Shown here piece by piece: positions 1 to 22,069 of a stretch of 64,000 bases of DNA. The stretch lies in NCBI GenBank assembly GCA_963678675.1, contig OY783199.1, forward strand, positions 193,501 through 257,500. The letters run 5' to 3'. Both the position numbers and the translations under genes were made by a program. Position 1 is the stretch's first letter; every line of letters begins with the position of its first letter. This DNA is from Xiphydria camelus (taxonomy: Eukaryota; Arthropoda; Insecta; Hymenoptera; Xiphydriidae). A model generated the notes under the pieces. The model was not told the DNA's origin. It made no database searches and saw only the letters and a program-made list of their open reading frames with translations.

Positions 1-2
1 AC

Positions 3-5437
<5,435 letters not shown>

Positions 5438-5673
5438 GCTAATTCTGTATCCTACATTAAGCGGCGAACAATAGCGATGCTACCGGGCGGGCGACGTTTC
5501 TCAGAATCGATGGTCCGTTTCGGTTTGATCCTGGCTCGGAGGAGTTGACGGCGGTGGAGAATGACGTAACGAAGAGGAAGAAACTGTGGATGGAGAGTGA
5601 AGAGACGTGCGATGACGAGGAGAGGGACGGACCGACGTCCGGTCGGCGGAGTCCTCCGGTTCGCATTCCAGGC

Positions 5674-5691
5674 GGGGGGGGGGGGGGGGGG
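5674..5691. repeat. Poly-G run, 18 bases
   Basis: Uninterrupted G in the presumed Galphao 3' UTR, close to a GA microsatellite at about 5816-5846. Confidence 0.9.
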
Positions 5692-5812
5692 CATCTCCCG
5701 ACGACCCAGGATCGTTCTCGTTTTCGAAATCGCCGCGACGGATGCTGGAGTGATGGGCGAGGAAGGGACTACGCGGCGGAGAAGACTCTTCGTCGGTTTT
5801 ATTTGCTGGGGA

Positions 5813-5848
<36 letters not shown>

Positions 5849-6246
5849 CAGGTATTTTTTAAATTATCATTTGGGCATTCGGGAGCATTTCGATCCGGTT
5901 TATCGCCGAGGGGAATTTTCCGTCGATCCGGGATCGCTTTTCGCGGGCGAATCGTCTCGGAAATCGCTGCGACGTAGGCGAAAGGAACGCGGTCAGTCGT
6001 AGAAAGCCGAGAAGACAGTGATTTTATAGACACGTCCGAAACGTTCGAGTGGACATTCAGATAACCCAATTATTACAATTTCCAAGACGATCCATCGCGT
6101 CATTCCGGATGGTCGCCCGCGGGTGAACCGGCGGGAAGACGAGCGATCGAGGGTCTACGAAGGTTCCTCGTCGTCGCGTTAATTTACCCGCGAAACCTAC
6201 TAATGTCTACGAGCTCGTCGACCTGTCGGAGTCCTTCGATCCTACA

Positions 6247-6410
6247 TACATACAGACTGTCCCTTTCAATACACGCCAGCGTGGCGGGTTGCATATCGGT
6301 TATCCGCCTTGCGCCAGACACAGGCGCATGGCCCCTGCAGCGGATCGGAGGCGTCAACCGATATGCAACCCGCCACGCTGGCGTGTATAGCGGGGGACAG
6401 TTTGTATATG
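6247..6410. mobile_element. Palindromic element within the presumed Galphao 3' UTR
   Basis: Arms 6269-6301 and 6356-6388 are a perfect 33-base inverted repeat (core GCCAGCGTGGCGGGTTGCAT). Outer arms ACAGACTGTCCC and GGGACAGTTTGT are near-complementary. Loop about 54 bases. Confidence 0.7.
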
Positions 6411-7708
6411 ATCCCGGGACTGCGTGAGGTTCGATGTAGTCGCGTTCAAGAATAACCGCACATGGAAACACGAAATGACAGACACACTCGTCTGTGAAGC
6501 TCCTTTATTCTCGCGAGATTCATCCCTATACGATCCGAGACCGTTTCCCGAGTTTCGAAATCGCCGCGACGGAGGCGGCGCACTTAAGCACAATTATTAC
6601 CTATAATCAAACACCGCGGATGTGGACGGGCAACGCGTCGGCGGCGAGACCACACAGTATTTACGCAATCCCGTGTACGTATCGGTGTAATTCTCTAGTT
6701 AGCCTTTTGAGGATCGAGGGAAAGAGGGAAGGACGTACATATGTCGCGCGTTTCATTCCATTTCGAATCCCGAGCCGACGAACTGAAACGGGTCTTGGGG
6801 TGGGAACGTACCAGGCCGTCTTTCCGGTGGACGAAATTTTTAACTCTTCGGGCGCACACACGCACACCCATCACCCGCCTACAAACGCATAATTTGTATC
6901 GTCAGTCGCGGACACGCTCGCGGCGTGGCTCCGCGTACGTATAAATAATGATTGAACAATTGCCGGGAGAGATACGCGAATCTCTTGTATACTATCACGG
7001 GAAGATGAAGTCGAATCGTCGCGGCTCCAAAGTCGCGTTCGCATCTCGAAACGCGACGCGACGCGGCGAGCACGCCGAGAGATGCGTTCGTATACATATT
7101 AGCATTTTTTTTATGGGAAACAAATTTCGCGTAACTCGTAGTAGGGATTGGATGTGAAAATATGTTCCCCGTGTGGCTTCGCCGTAGGGAAGATTTTTAT
7201 CGTGAGGGAAGTGTCTATATACCAGTTCTCGGGACGATAGTTTATAGCGGGGCTCCGATCGACGTTTCGAAAGCCAACGGCACACGCATACGCGTGCATT
7301 TATTATCATTCTAAACGCGTGCAAACGACGACGGCATTTATTTACGACAATTAGCGACGGATAAACGCGACGCATTATCTTGTCCGATTACTGAGAGTCC
7401 TCCTCGGGGACACACGCACACTGAGGGATCTTTACGCATATTATTGACACTCGTACAACACACATACAAGCACGCACACATGACGCACGTGCGATTCGTG
7501 CGATTTATCCCGAGAAACGTATTTTTCCAAGTACCTTGTTTCTTTTATCTCGTTCTAAGTTTTGCGCGAGTATGCTGACAATATCGATATATCGCTTACT
7601 TTCGGGAGGGTGCGTGGGTGAGGAGGTAAGGAGAGTGACGATGGGAGCTCAGGCGAGACCCCGTGAATAGTAAATACGCACACGTTCAACCCCTATACTA
7701 TAAAATGA

Positions 7709-7893
7709 AGTGGTGCTATTCCGAAAAGCTTCGATCACGATTATCTCGTTACCTATGAACTTTTAGGCTGTGTTGGTATGAGACTTTTTTGAAGATCACG
7801 TTTCGATCTATAAAAAAGCATTATACCAATATCGGCAAAAAGTGCATAGGTAACGAGATAATCGTGTTCGAAGTTGATCGGAGTGCTACCACT
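7709..7893. mobile_element. Hairpin-family MITE copy
   Basis: The ends AGTGGTGCTATTCCG and CGGAGTGCTACCACT are complementary. The arms contain GATTATCTCGTTACCTATGA and the centre CTTTTTTGAAGATCACG. This is one of the best preserved copies. Confidence 0.8.
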
Positions 7894-10665
7894 CTATCTA
7901 CATGCTTCCGGCGATGAACGAGCCTTGCACGATTGCGACGGGTTTTCTCGAAGATTTTATTGAGGATCGATGAGACATGAACGTAGACATGGATGGCAGC
8001 TGTGCATTTTTTGTTTGTTTCGTGTTAAAAGCAGCAGAGGATCGCATTGATTGTGAAAGTGCATTACTGGATTTATCGTTTTACCCGATACGAAATTAAT
8101 CGGCGTCGCGTTTATGAGAAACCCGTTGTTTACGCGCATGAACATCTTTGAGCGTCGGACTCGATCGTAGAAAAGGGAAAACAAATGAAACGAACAAATA
8201 GCGCAAAAAAAGAGATACGAAACTCTTTATGCTCGTCTAGGTCGACGAGAACCACGTATCCTCGTAGCATCCACGTATCCGCGGGTCGCTGTAATTTTGC
8301 TGACGAGTCACCGTAGCGTAATTGTGCGTCACTGCGATTTGTCAGCAAAATTATATGGATCCAGCGAACATTTCATCACGACCTAGAGAGAAAATTTAAT
8401 ACGAGAGAAAGAGGGCGGACCGTAGAAGCAAGGAGGAATGTTTGTGAAAACCAAAAAAACAACAAAATTGAAACAAAGAAACGTACCAAATAAATACGTG
8501 TCAACGCGCACGACGCAATTTTAGTCGGAAGCACGACGATTTCCGGTGAATCGCGATGTAGCGATCGTTCGCGATCTCGCGACGATCCCTTCTCTGCCCT
8601 TTTCCAGAAAAAGCTCGAATCGAGAGAGAATATCGCTAATCTCGTTTCTCATCCACGTCGAGCCGAATTCGATCGAGCGCGTCGCGGATTGCCCCAACGA
8701 CGTATAGCCGACGTTCGAGTGGGTTGAGTTACGGGGAAGCGGGAGGGGGTGACGGAGGTTATATAAATTTAATTAAATAGCGACAACACTGTGTTTTGGG
8801 AGATATATCAGATAGATGCGAGGATGGATAAAATACGTGTTTAGAAAGTGGCAGAAACGAGGGGAAGCAAATGATGAAGTATATTTCTAAGGAGTCTACC
8901 GATTATTGCGTTATTACTTATAAATAATTATTATTAAAGTGGTAAGTGATGTTTCTGTGTATACTTGGGGTGTATTCCAATAACGTTAATAGGGAGGAAG
9001 GAGAGAGAGAAAGAGAGAGGAATAAATGAGGATATCGAACGCGCGGACTATCCGCCGACGAATGAATTCGAATATCCGTTTTGGAAATCGGGACGAAAGC
9101 CAAGTGTGCCGGGGGATAAATGTCTCTTCTCTGTTTTCTCATTCTTCTCGACGGCCAAAATCGATGCGCCCAAACCGGGGAATAATTTCGAGGACGGTCG
9201 CGGAGACACATTTTGCGGAAGAGAGAAATTAAAGAGGAGTATGTGTAGAACCCGGACGGGATATAAGCGGTGACGTCACGTGCGAATGGAATCGAGGAGA
9301 ATCGTCGGATTAATTCACTTAATTCGTCGAATAATTATGTATCGCTCGTCAAAGTCGCTCAGCGATGCGATCGAGAGGGACGCGAGTCCGCGGGAGATCC
9401 TCTCGCGAGGGAGAGAGACGCGTGCGGAGAGGAACGTGTAGTATACTATAAGTCGCTCCCATTTCCTCCGCTTGCAATTTCCTTTCAAGTGCCATATACT
9501 TTTATAATTTGCGCGAACAATGCTTATCTAGTCCTGGCGTCCCGCATGCGTCGCGATTATCGGGAGGATAATCCCCCTCTTCCCGATCCTTTCGACTCGC
9601 ATTCTCTCTTGTCGTCGTCGGGCTTTGCCTCGATCCGATCATCGCTGTGATGCCGACGTTTCTTTATCGTTCTTATCGCGTTGAAACGCACGCGTCGGCG
9701 CAAGGAATCTCTGCACCGAACGAGGAGAGTCTTATAACGATCAGGTACACTCACACACACGCACACGTCTCTGCGCACAACGACGAACTTCTGAAACTCT
9801 ACGAATAAGAAGTAGATCGAAACGAATTCGATGCTGGGTAGAAATTAGGTTCAATTGAGAATGCTTAAAATTTTTTCCATTCTCTTTAGTCTTACCGAGT
9901 AGGTTTGAACGGTATTCTTACTAGGTCCAGAGTTCGCTTCGATGCAACCTTTTTTTTTTTTAAGGAATTTGAACACCCGTCGAGTCTCGATAGCGGTCGA
10001 CACGCGCTTATCTCTCTGACGTAGACGCGTACGACGATGCTGCGCGATCCGAGAGACGTTTGAACTTGAAAAAAAGAACTTGTTTTCGGTTCGGTCTCCC
10101 ACGATATCGTAGAAAAATCGTAACTATCGATGCTACAGAAAATGTAGAATACAACGAGCCCCAAGCAAAAACAGCCTCTCCATCGAAGTCGCAGGATACC
10201 TCCCCGTGGCCGCGACGTCGGGGCGATGCTCGCGCTAGCGTCGTCGTACCACTTCCCCTATTTTTTACCTTTCGTCGCGACATCATTCCGAATTCCAACG
10301 ACGACAACGACGATCGTAGATGCACTCGCTCCGCCCGAGCGTTTATCGCGATTATCACACGATTCCTATTTTCTATATCAACTCGCGGTTGCCATATTAT
10401 TGTAAAATTAACTTTACGCTAATTACTCGTAGGCGATTATTATTATAAATAATATATATATTAGTTATTACACCTAAGTCATACGTATGTATCGTGTTTC
10501 TAGTCACATAGCCGGGAAGAAAACACGCGCTCACACATCGACATACACATACATTCGACACGCACATACGCTGTAGAATACGTTCACTCGTTATTTTTTT
10601 CTTATTTCTTTTCGCACGCGCATTTTTCTCGTTGGGGACGACAATGTCGTAGCTTTTCGACGTGA

Positions 10666-10696
<31 letters not shown>

Positions 10697-11732
10697 AGCC
10701 GCGATATACGCTCGAAGAGACGTTCGATGAAAGTCGAAGATGCATCGGATGAGAGTTGGTTGCAATTGGCATAAGAAGGGGGCAGGTAGGGTCGTACAGG
10801 GATGCGTACTTCCAGATAATATGAACTGGGGGGTTTCTTTTTTTTGGGTGGGGTGGGAAGGGTCTAAGTAGTACCCCGCGATAAAAGTTAAGACGGTCGT
10901 CGGACGACTGTACCTTGTGCACAAGAAGGTGGCGAAACTCGCACTCGATTTTTGCTTTTTATTTGAAAGAGAAGTGTCTCTCGTCCTTCTTCGTTAGCCC
11001 TCCTAATCATTCCCCCGACTCTAATTCGATCGACGATTTTCTCTTCAATTTGAATTCGTGATCGCGAGGATCGATTATTATTATTTATTCGCACGAAGGA
11101 TTTTTAAATATATCGTTGGAGGAAGTTACCGCATCATACGAGGAAGGACGAGAGGCAATCGAAAAAAATGCAGCGACAGGCCGACCTGACTTCGTTCGGA
11201 TTTTGGAATCGAGACGCGGAAGACGCGGTCTTGCCACCTTTTAAGATGCGGTCTCCGGGTAAATCTTAATTAGTACGTCTCGCGACGCGGTGTTTACGTG
11301 AAACGGAATAAGTTCTATACCGAACAATATTCGCTATACACTGCATTGTAATGTACTTTCTATCATTATGGATGAATTAATAAACCAGTAAATGAGGAAA
11401 ATTAATTATAGCGTTATATCGTAATTATGATAATTAATGGTAATGTAATGATTATAATATTGATAATGGTATATAAATGGAAAAAACAATAACGTTTAAT
11501 TGACGATTAATAATCGAGAGCGCACGGATTTCATGATTCATTCATAGTTTAAGAACCTCTATTGATTTTCGACGCGGGGGGTGTCGTGTAAGATTCCAGA
11601 GGGAAACAAAGGGGGCGGGAGAACGCGAGAAAAGGCACAAGTGACACGTTATACAAAAACCTACCACCAAGAGAAATCTCTCATTATATATAATTATTAT
11701 GTAATAATTGTCCATACATCTTAAAATGTCGA

Positions 11733-11738
11733 AATAAA
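11733..11738 (+). terminator. Candidate poly(A) signal, possible Galphao 3' end
   Basis: An exact AATAAA is followed at about 11750 by a GT/CT-rich stretch typical of the downstream element. It is the last such signal before the next plus-strand locus. The assignment to Galphao is inferred. Confidence 0.3.
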
Positions 11739-12185
11739 CTAACATTAAAAATGTGTCTCTCTTGTCCCTCGGACTCGAATCGATCGAGAATCGTTAATGG
11801 AGCTTAAGTGACGTTAACGAGTCAACGTTACTCGTGCCCTTTGACTTTTACCGGCCGATATCTCGATTCGATTTTGGACTGGCGCGAGAATTTTTGTCGC
11901 CCGAAACCTTGTCAACGTAATCGATGTAATACACTCTGGAAAGAAGTTTCTCTTTAATATTCATTTAATGTAAGCCAGAACTGATTGAATATACGTAAAT
12001 TTTGCCAAATAAAACGATGCGATCGAGTTCGTCGACGAAGAAACATTTTTCTGAGTGTACAAGTATCGCATTTCCCATGTAAATTTGTGTGAATTTTTCG
12101 TTCGTTTGAATGCTTTGCAACTGGAAATTACGTATGATTTCATAAACTCAACGAATTATGTATTTTATTACTAATCCGTTTACAG

Positions 12186-12788
12186 GGTCTACTAAGAATA
12201 TTATAATGTGAGTGACTCTAACTATAACAATTTCCCATGAGAAAAACATCAATTAATTCATTTCCACAGTCTGGAGGGTTGTGTTTCACTCTCCATCACC
12301 TACAAGTGCTGAGAACAACACCATTGAATCGTCGAATTCGAGTAAGTGGCATGAACTATTATCATTGGATGATGTGTTTGAAAATTTCTTTATTATTTTA
12401 TAACTTTTTGTAATTTCTCAAATAGGATTATTGGCCAAATTTATCATTGCATTAGAGCAAAATAAATTTATCCCTCTGAATATGCATTTAAAATTTATTT
12501 ACAGGTTCCAATTTATCTGTATTGTCACAAACGGAGTTTAATAGATTTAGGTGAAAGTATTTTCGCATCTCAAGCTCAATGCATTGCATATTTATAGACT
12601 CAGAAATGCGGAGATATATTATTTAAATGTATTGTTGCAGGGCTTGACATTTATAAATCAGCTTTTATTCAACGGCTGCGATATAACAGACACAGGAGTA
12701 TTTACGTTCCTGTACGGAGCGCGCCTTACATCTATGTACGTACCTGAGCAAGTAGCGGCGCAGCGTCAGTCCCTGAGCGGTGGTCGAG
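12186..12788 (+). other. Putative small spliced locus of unknown function
   Basis: I do not recognise this gene. Three exon-like blocks have good splice signals: 12270-12341 (acceptor TTCCACAG, donor A|GTAAGT), 12505-12550 (acceptor TTTACAG, donor GTGAAA) and 12641-12788 (acceptor TTGTTGCAG, donor G|GTGCGT). A possible 22-nt block lies at 12186-12207. From an ATG at 12237 the three blocks stay open across both junctions to a TGA at 12745-12747, giving a basic protein of about 85 aa. A competing frame through the first two blocks, rich in Ser/Asn/Thr, stops just inside the third. A third frame in the last block reads NGCDITDTG, which resembles a leucine-rich-repeat cysteine motif. It may be a real small gene, 5' noncoding exons of Psf3, or a decayed gene. 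Confidence 0.3.
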
Positions 12789-13347
12789 GTGCGTGTTACG
12801 AGAGAACGACGCTCGTGGATTTCTTTATAATTTTAATTCGATAACCCGTTTCCTCCCTAATTATCGATTTCGATTATTGCTCATACGAACGGGGAAATGA
12901 ATTTCAAAGGTCAAAATAATTCGGGAGTGCGTACGTTTTGTAATTCGTTGCCAGAGACTGAAATCGTGATCCGCGCGCGGCCAGCCTATGCGCAACTACG
13001 TCTGCATTCTTTAGTAAGTATAAATCAAATAACACTGCATCCGAATACCACGCATCAGAAAACCATGCGTTTGAGTACCATACGTACGAGTTCAAACCAG
13101 ATACAGTTCTATTACTAAACAAATGCGAAATATTCGAACACATGCGCATAGTCTTGAAATCCGTCATTACACACGGTTATGATTTTAAAGCGTGCCAGTT
13201 CCCCAATCTTCCGCGCATTACACGTGTCGCAACAGGCGTTCTCACAGACAGCCGCCATTACGGCGTACCAGTACAATCAGTGGACCGGCACGGTTGTTCC
13301 AACGTATTTCGATTTATCCGCGAAAGAATTTCTTAACGATTATCAAA
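12789..13347. other. Presumed Psf3 promoter and 5' UTR region
   Basis: No gene is recognised here. The region ends at the Psf3 ATG. Two frames run open across the Psf3 start: one in frame from about 13192 but with no ATG before 13348, and one in another frame. Neither resembles a known protein. Confidence 0.4.
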
Positions 13348-15689
13348 ATGTCCTTGTACTCCAGTTACATTCCCGATTATTTCTCCATCACCGATATTCT
13401 CACTACGCAGGAGCGTTTATCCTGCAAAATTGAGGTCGTCATGCCGCGACTCGGTGAGTTCGCCGGACACATAACCTCTTTTTCGCCCTTCTCGTTTTAT
13501 CGACCTTTTTATATAAAATTACATTGTGTCCTACGTTTTTTCATTCGAAATAGCAATAGCTCTATCAACACACAAAATTTAAGTACTTTTGTCCATCTGT
13601 AGAGGTTTCGAAGTTCACTTTTCTCTGCATTTTCTCTCGGTTCGGCATTCAATCGCATTGGTCGACTTTGCAAGTTACTGACGATTTGTCTGCTTTTTGT
13701 GTAGGTTTTCTGGACGTGTCGTCGGAGAGTCCCGACTTGAAGCCAGGCACGAAGCTGGAAATTCCCTTTTGGCTCGCACATCCGTTGAACGCCCGACGAC
13801 GACCTGCGGTCACCGTCGAGATACCAAAAATATACAAGGAAGGTTACAGGTAGGATTATATTTCATCCCTGGTCTGTTGTTGGCAATGTCGAATATCTGT
13901 ACGCGTAACGGTTCGTTGAACGCACGAACAGTCACTTTTCGGTTATCTTTTTGACGTCATCGTAACGGAATCTCCTCAGAGAAATTTTGGAAGCGGACGC
14001 GTGCGCGGTCGAATTGACCAAATGGAATCTTTATTACTATGAGTTCGGGATGTATTTGACGCAACTCAATCATCACGAATGCGAGAAAATTGCCGAGACC
14101 TTGTTAAAGGTAAACGGTCTTGCTACCCTTCATTTTTTTTCATACGGGCGATTCAATAGACGCGGATTAAAGTCGATTGTCGCTTAGGGCAATTTGATCG
14201 CGAAACGAAATGATGAGAATTTTGTTAGCTGCTTAATTATCGAAAGTACCAAAGGTCTTGGCTGATTGAAACGCGGCACCTGTGAAATTTAACGCGAGAA
14301 TCATCGCGTGTCTAATTTTCCTTCTCACTTCCTCCACCGTATGAGCACTCCGTTTTCCTAGAATGTAAAGATCGGGGCGCCGAATGTACGACCATTCCTA
14401 GATTGAAACACCTTAATCCTGCTTACACTCAGTACTGTATTGCAGTGTACAGTGCTGTACTGTACAGTGAACACGCATGAACTGCTAACACGGTCTTGAA
14501 ATAACTTGCTCACGCTGGTAAAGATATTTATCCTGCAGCACATTGATGGATTGAAAGAGGAGAATAAATTATATCAGTAATCTCTCCTGATCTAATTAAT
14601 AAGCGGATTTTACGTGTTTTTCCGAATTATTTAGATTTGCGTTACCAATGCAATTTGTTCTCATCTTTCAAAACTTGAAGTCGAAATTCATAGCGATTAA
14701 GCATTGACGTTACCTCTTGAAATTTTTGGCTATGCAAGTCACTTACCCCTTCTATCACCTCTTGTTATCAATTTGCCCCCACCATATATCTTTATATTGC
14801 AATTGCAAATGTCAGCATGAGCAAGCATTGAAAAAGACTCATTAATTTCTTTTCCAAACCTTCGTAATTTGATGACTGACTATAAAATTAATCGTATGCG
14901 TTGAAAATGAATAGTTTTATTTTGTGGGGTAGGAAGGAAAAAATCATTCACAAGAAATCGAACCTAAGGCTTACAACTAGCAATTGAGCTATTATTAACA
15001 CGCTTATCTTTGCATACCCTTGGCTGATATACGACTAACAATAAACGTCCCTATCAATCTTCATAATTACTGGGATAATTGATACTAACATTCTTCCTTT
15101 TTTTTTTTCCATTTCTCTGCCTCTTTCCAACCTGGACTAATACACAGTTTTAATGTAGAAAGTATACGTACACTGTGAGAGTAAGACTACTCTCATATAT
15201 ATAGCAGGTGTACGAATATTTCTTACACTCCTTGTAATCAACCTCCTTTTCTCAATTTCGTAACGGATATCAGCCCGGATTAAATTCAGTTCGCCTCTAC
15301 GGAATTGTCCGTAAATTTTATATTCTCGTATAAATTTGTACGGCTCATGGAATGAGCTTCAAAGTGTATAAAGTAAAGGCCTTACGCATCTCGCTTAATA
15401 TAAATTCGAGGCGTCGTTTGGTGGACGCGATTAATACCGATTAAACATTTTTTAGACGTTTAAAACTCGATTCAGAATCGTCATGGATTGGGCTTTAAAT
15501 TCCGGCACAGATCCCACCGTCGCTAATCGATTCCCAGTGTTGGAAAGAGGTTTGTTTTTAGCCGGTAGCAAAGCGAAAGCAAATTTAATGGAATGGTTGG
15601 AAAAGGGGGGTGGCAATATCGAAGCCTCCACGATGGTAGCTAATCATAAAAAACGCAAACGTGCGGTATACGAAGGTGATAACAAGTGA
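13348..15689 (+). CDS. Psf3: GINS complex subunit Psf3
   Basis: Subunit of the GINS heterotetramer (Sld5-Psf1-Psf2-Psf3), which joins Cdc45 and MCM2-7 in the CMG replicative helicase in the nucleus. Exons are 13348-13453, 13705-13849, 13980-14109 and 15456-15689, all with GT-AG borders and matching phases, totalling 204 aa against 216 in human. Family signatures in order are YFSITDILTTQERL near residues 11-24, VVMPRLG at 30-36, EIPFWLA, VEIPKIYKEGYR and FGMYLTQLNH. The third-to-fourth exon join gives LLKTFKTRFRIVMD, followed by LERGLF and a basic C-terminal KKRKR. The start is the first ATG in frame and aligns with the family N-terminus. The third intron (1.35 kb) is much longer than the other two. 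AATAAA at 16290-16295 is the nearest candidate poly(A) signal. Confidence 0.93.
14110..15455 (+). other. Psf3 third intron
   Basis: AT-rich intron. At about 14960-15010 the minus strand carries GGTTCGATTTC downstream of TAGCTCAATTGC, which recalls the B and A boxes of a tRNA or tRNA-derived SINE. The spacing is too short for a tRNA. No other feature is seen. Confidence 0.8.
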
Positions 15690-16855
15690 TCCCACTCACT
15701 GTGCTTTATTATTTCATGAGAGCGTGATAATTTTGAAGTTTAGGGCTATCGCAGTCGCAATTTAGATAGGGTAGAGTTTAAGCTGTGATCCGGCACAGGA
15801 TTCAGTGATCGAGAATTTAATCGGGACTGAATCAGTGATTTCCTATTGCTATGATTCTAACTAGCATCAATTCACTTTAATCCGGAGTAGAACTCCGCGG
15901 TAAGCGTTCAATGCACGTGACATCTGATTATTTCGAGCTCTTTAACTCCCTGCGTCATCGCATATACACTTTGAAAACGCATATTTTGATATTTAACTAC
16001 ATATTATATTATGTCGTCTCGGAAATGGATGTCGAGTAATTTTCGGGTATTTTTAAATAAGGGTATGATACAGTTAAAATCACATATCCCTTTATTTAAA
16101 TGTACAAACGGTTAAGTTATATAATTATTAAATAACGGATATAAATTTCATTTGCGCTTCTACGAAATCAGCCACGAAAGAACTGTCAACAACAATTTAA
16201 AAAGATCGGACAACAGACAACGTTATAATATCTAGTTCACAACCTCATGACTGAATAACGTTAGGGGGGTTACCCCTTAAAGTTAAGTAAATAAAATTAT
16301 ATCTATCAAATGAAAAACTACTCTTTTGTCCTTCCTCTACAAGACGTCCCTCCTTCGAGAGAGCTTCGCGTCGAACGCGGCGAAAATTCGTCTCGACGTA
16401 TCGACTTCGCTTACGAAACAATAACGCGGGCTTATAAATTGTTTCCATATAAAAATAAAAAATATATAATTTTTCTCGGTATATGCTACTTCCCCGTTTG
16501 CAGAAAAATTGCGTGTAAAAGTTTCTGCGAAGTAGCGAATGCTCGAGACGAACGGACTCTTTTTTTTTTTTCTCATTTTGCCGCTTCAAGACTCGATGGC
16601 GCATAGATGCGAGTGGGTTTTCTCTTTCGGATGTGTCCGAGTTTAAACCAGACACGCGGTTATATTTATTTTTCGCTTAATTTAGAGAGGTCCATATCTG
16701 GTTTAGACTCTTCTGCTACTTCTGCTACTCCCAATTCGTGTGACATTAATCTATATCTTTTCTTATCAATACTACTAAAATATAAATTGCATTGCAACGG
16801 CATACCTATACATTATGAAGAAACGCTTATATATAATTTTGAGCTTATGTTTTTC

Positions 16856-16919
<64 letters not shown>

Positions 16920-18525
16920 AACAATTCAAAGACAACGTACATAAATATATTATTTACAGTTGTAACATTAATATCGCTCTGTTTTGGAATGTAAAATATA
17001 TTATTTATGTGTACCTTTAAAACGTATAAAATTCATACGAGAAATTCGCGGAGCCACTCGATGATTACGCAAGCAAACGATATGATGCAAAATTGCCAGT
17101 CGCTTAATTTTGGAGCCGACAGGTAGGGTTTCTTGACATAGGTGAACAGTATATTCGATATGACGATATACTTTGTATGATCATTTTTCAAATTGTGCGC
17201 GAAATATAAAGCGTATTACCTTGCATGTACAGTAGCGGACATAAACTTAAAACGATTGCTCTTCGGTGCAATTTAGCTGATTTTTATGAATAGAAACTTA
17301 AATCGATTTTCCAATAGCACCTGTTTAACATAAGGAGTATCCTTCCTCAAGACCGACGGAAGGCTAATATAATTTTTTAACGATTGTCCGCTACATACTG
17401 TAAGTGTGGGCGCCATTGCAATGCAATTTGTATTTTAGTAACGCCATTATGAAAACTTCGATTAACGTCACATGAATTGATCTTGAAAATATTAGATGCG
17501 GTTTTGTCCAAATCAGATTCAAAATGAAGAATTAAACATAATATGTCCGATTTATACAGTAGGTATAGGTATACATATTTTTTTTAGTAAAATGAAGAGA
17601 AAAGGAACGTGTCCATCCCGAGCGTTCGCTATTTTTAGGATGAACTTTTACGCGTAATTTTTCTGGAAATAGAGAGGGAGCACATACGACGTATAGAGTT
17701 CACCTATGCTACATCGTATACTAACGCCGTACCGGCGCATCTACCCAAAAACGAAGCGGTTGGCAATATCACGTTACAGATAATAATATCCGCTCGAATT
17801 TCAAATTCGCATGAATTTCGAGCGACGCCACCTCTGCGCAGGTAACGAATCGACCCGTGTAATGATAACAAAAGTGCAATTAATAAACTCAAGTCTAAAC
17901 GCAAAACGTACGCAATACGTTGAAAGACGAGAGGGTTGTATAACTGTCCGCAAAGTGTACATAAAAGTCGAAGTTTACTCTCAAGCCTATATCGTAGATC
18001 GGTTTGTAAATTCGTCCGGAAGACGTGTTTTCCGTTTGAGCACCAGATTCAACGCCGTCGTGGCTCTCCTACGAGATATCCCGGTATACTCGCATTTCTC
18101 GCGGAGATAGCGAGAGCAGAAAGCTACTCGAAGCTACAAAAATCACGCTCGACTGCGAGCGTCTTCCCGGGAGCTCTCCAATCCCGACGCGAAGAGGTTC
18201 AATTAAAAGCTCGTTAGAAATCAGTCGATGTACTTTGAAATCCGATCGTGGATCGCCACGAAAATCGGTCGACGCGCCTTCGAATGAAGATCATCTCAAA
18301 GAGTTCGCGATTCTCAGGTCCGAAGCCCACTGTGAAAATTAATCGACGTGTATCCTTCGATAGAGTCCCGTATCAATCGCGCGACTATAACAAATCTGAG
18401 GATTGAGTCCGGGGCGGGTCGGGTCGGCAGACCGGCGATCGGCGAATATAAAAATCGGCGGAGCATACTGTAGCGCGTCGTCAACACGTGAGCTCCGCCG
18501 GATAAATAGGACACTCCTCGTCTAG
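15690..18525. other. Convergent intergenic region between Psf3 and Hnf4
   Basis: Presumed 3' UTRs of both genes meet here. Psf3 has AATAAA at 16290-16295; on the minus strand AATAAA reads near 16676-16671 as the nearest clear Hnf4 candidate. A 58-bp CT microsatellite lies at 16861-16918. No coding exon is recognised. Confidence 0.6.
16861..16918. repeat. CT microsatellite, 58 bases
   Basis: Perfect (TC)n run between Psf3 and Hnf4. Confidence 0.95.

Positions 18526-22069
<3,544 letters not shown>

Larger units (their letters stand above)
5438..11760 (+). other. Probable long 3' UTR of Galphao, or 3' UTR plus intergenic DNA
   Basis: No coding exon is recognisable in these 6.3 kb. They begin directly after the Galphao stop. 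Candidate poly(A) signals AATAAA occur near 8487, 9021, 11379 and 11733-11738. The last is followed within 20 bases by a GT-rich run and is my preferred end. The region holds GA and poly-G microsatellites, a three-copy short motif, a palindromic element (6247-6410) and one hairpin-family copy (7709-7893). The UTR extent is inference and would need transcript data. Confidence 0.4.

Noticed and set aside
13230..13290. T-box-like TAYQ string
   Set aside because: Only four to five residues match, the rest of the T-box signature is absent, and the frame conflicts with Psf3.
14955..15012. tRNA-like A and B boxes on the minus strand in the Psf3 intron
   Set aside because: Box spacing is about 27 bases, too short for a tRNA, and no acceptor or anticodon stem could be drawn. 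At most a SINE fragment.
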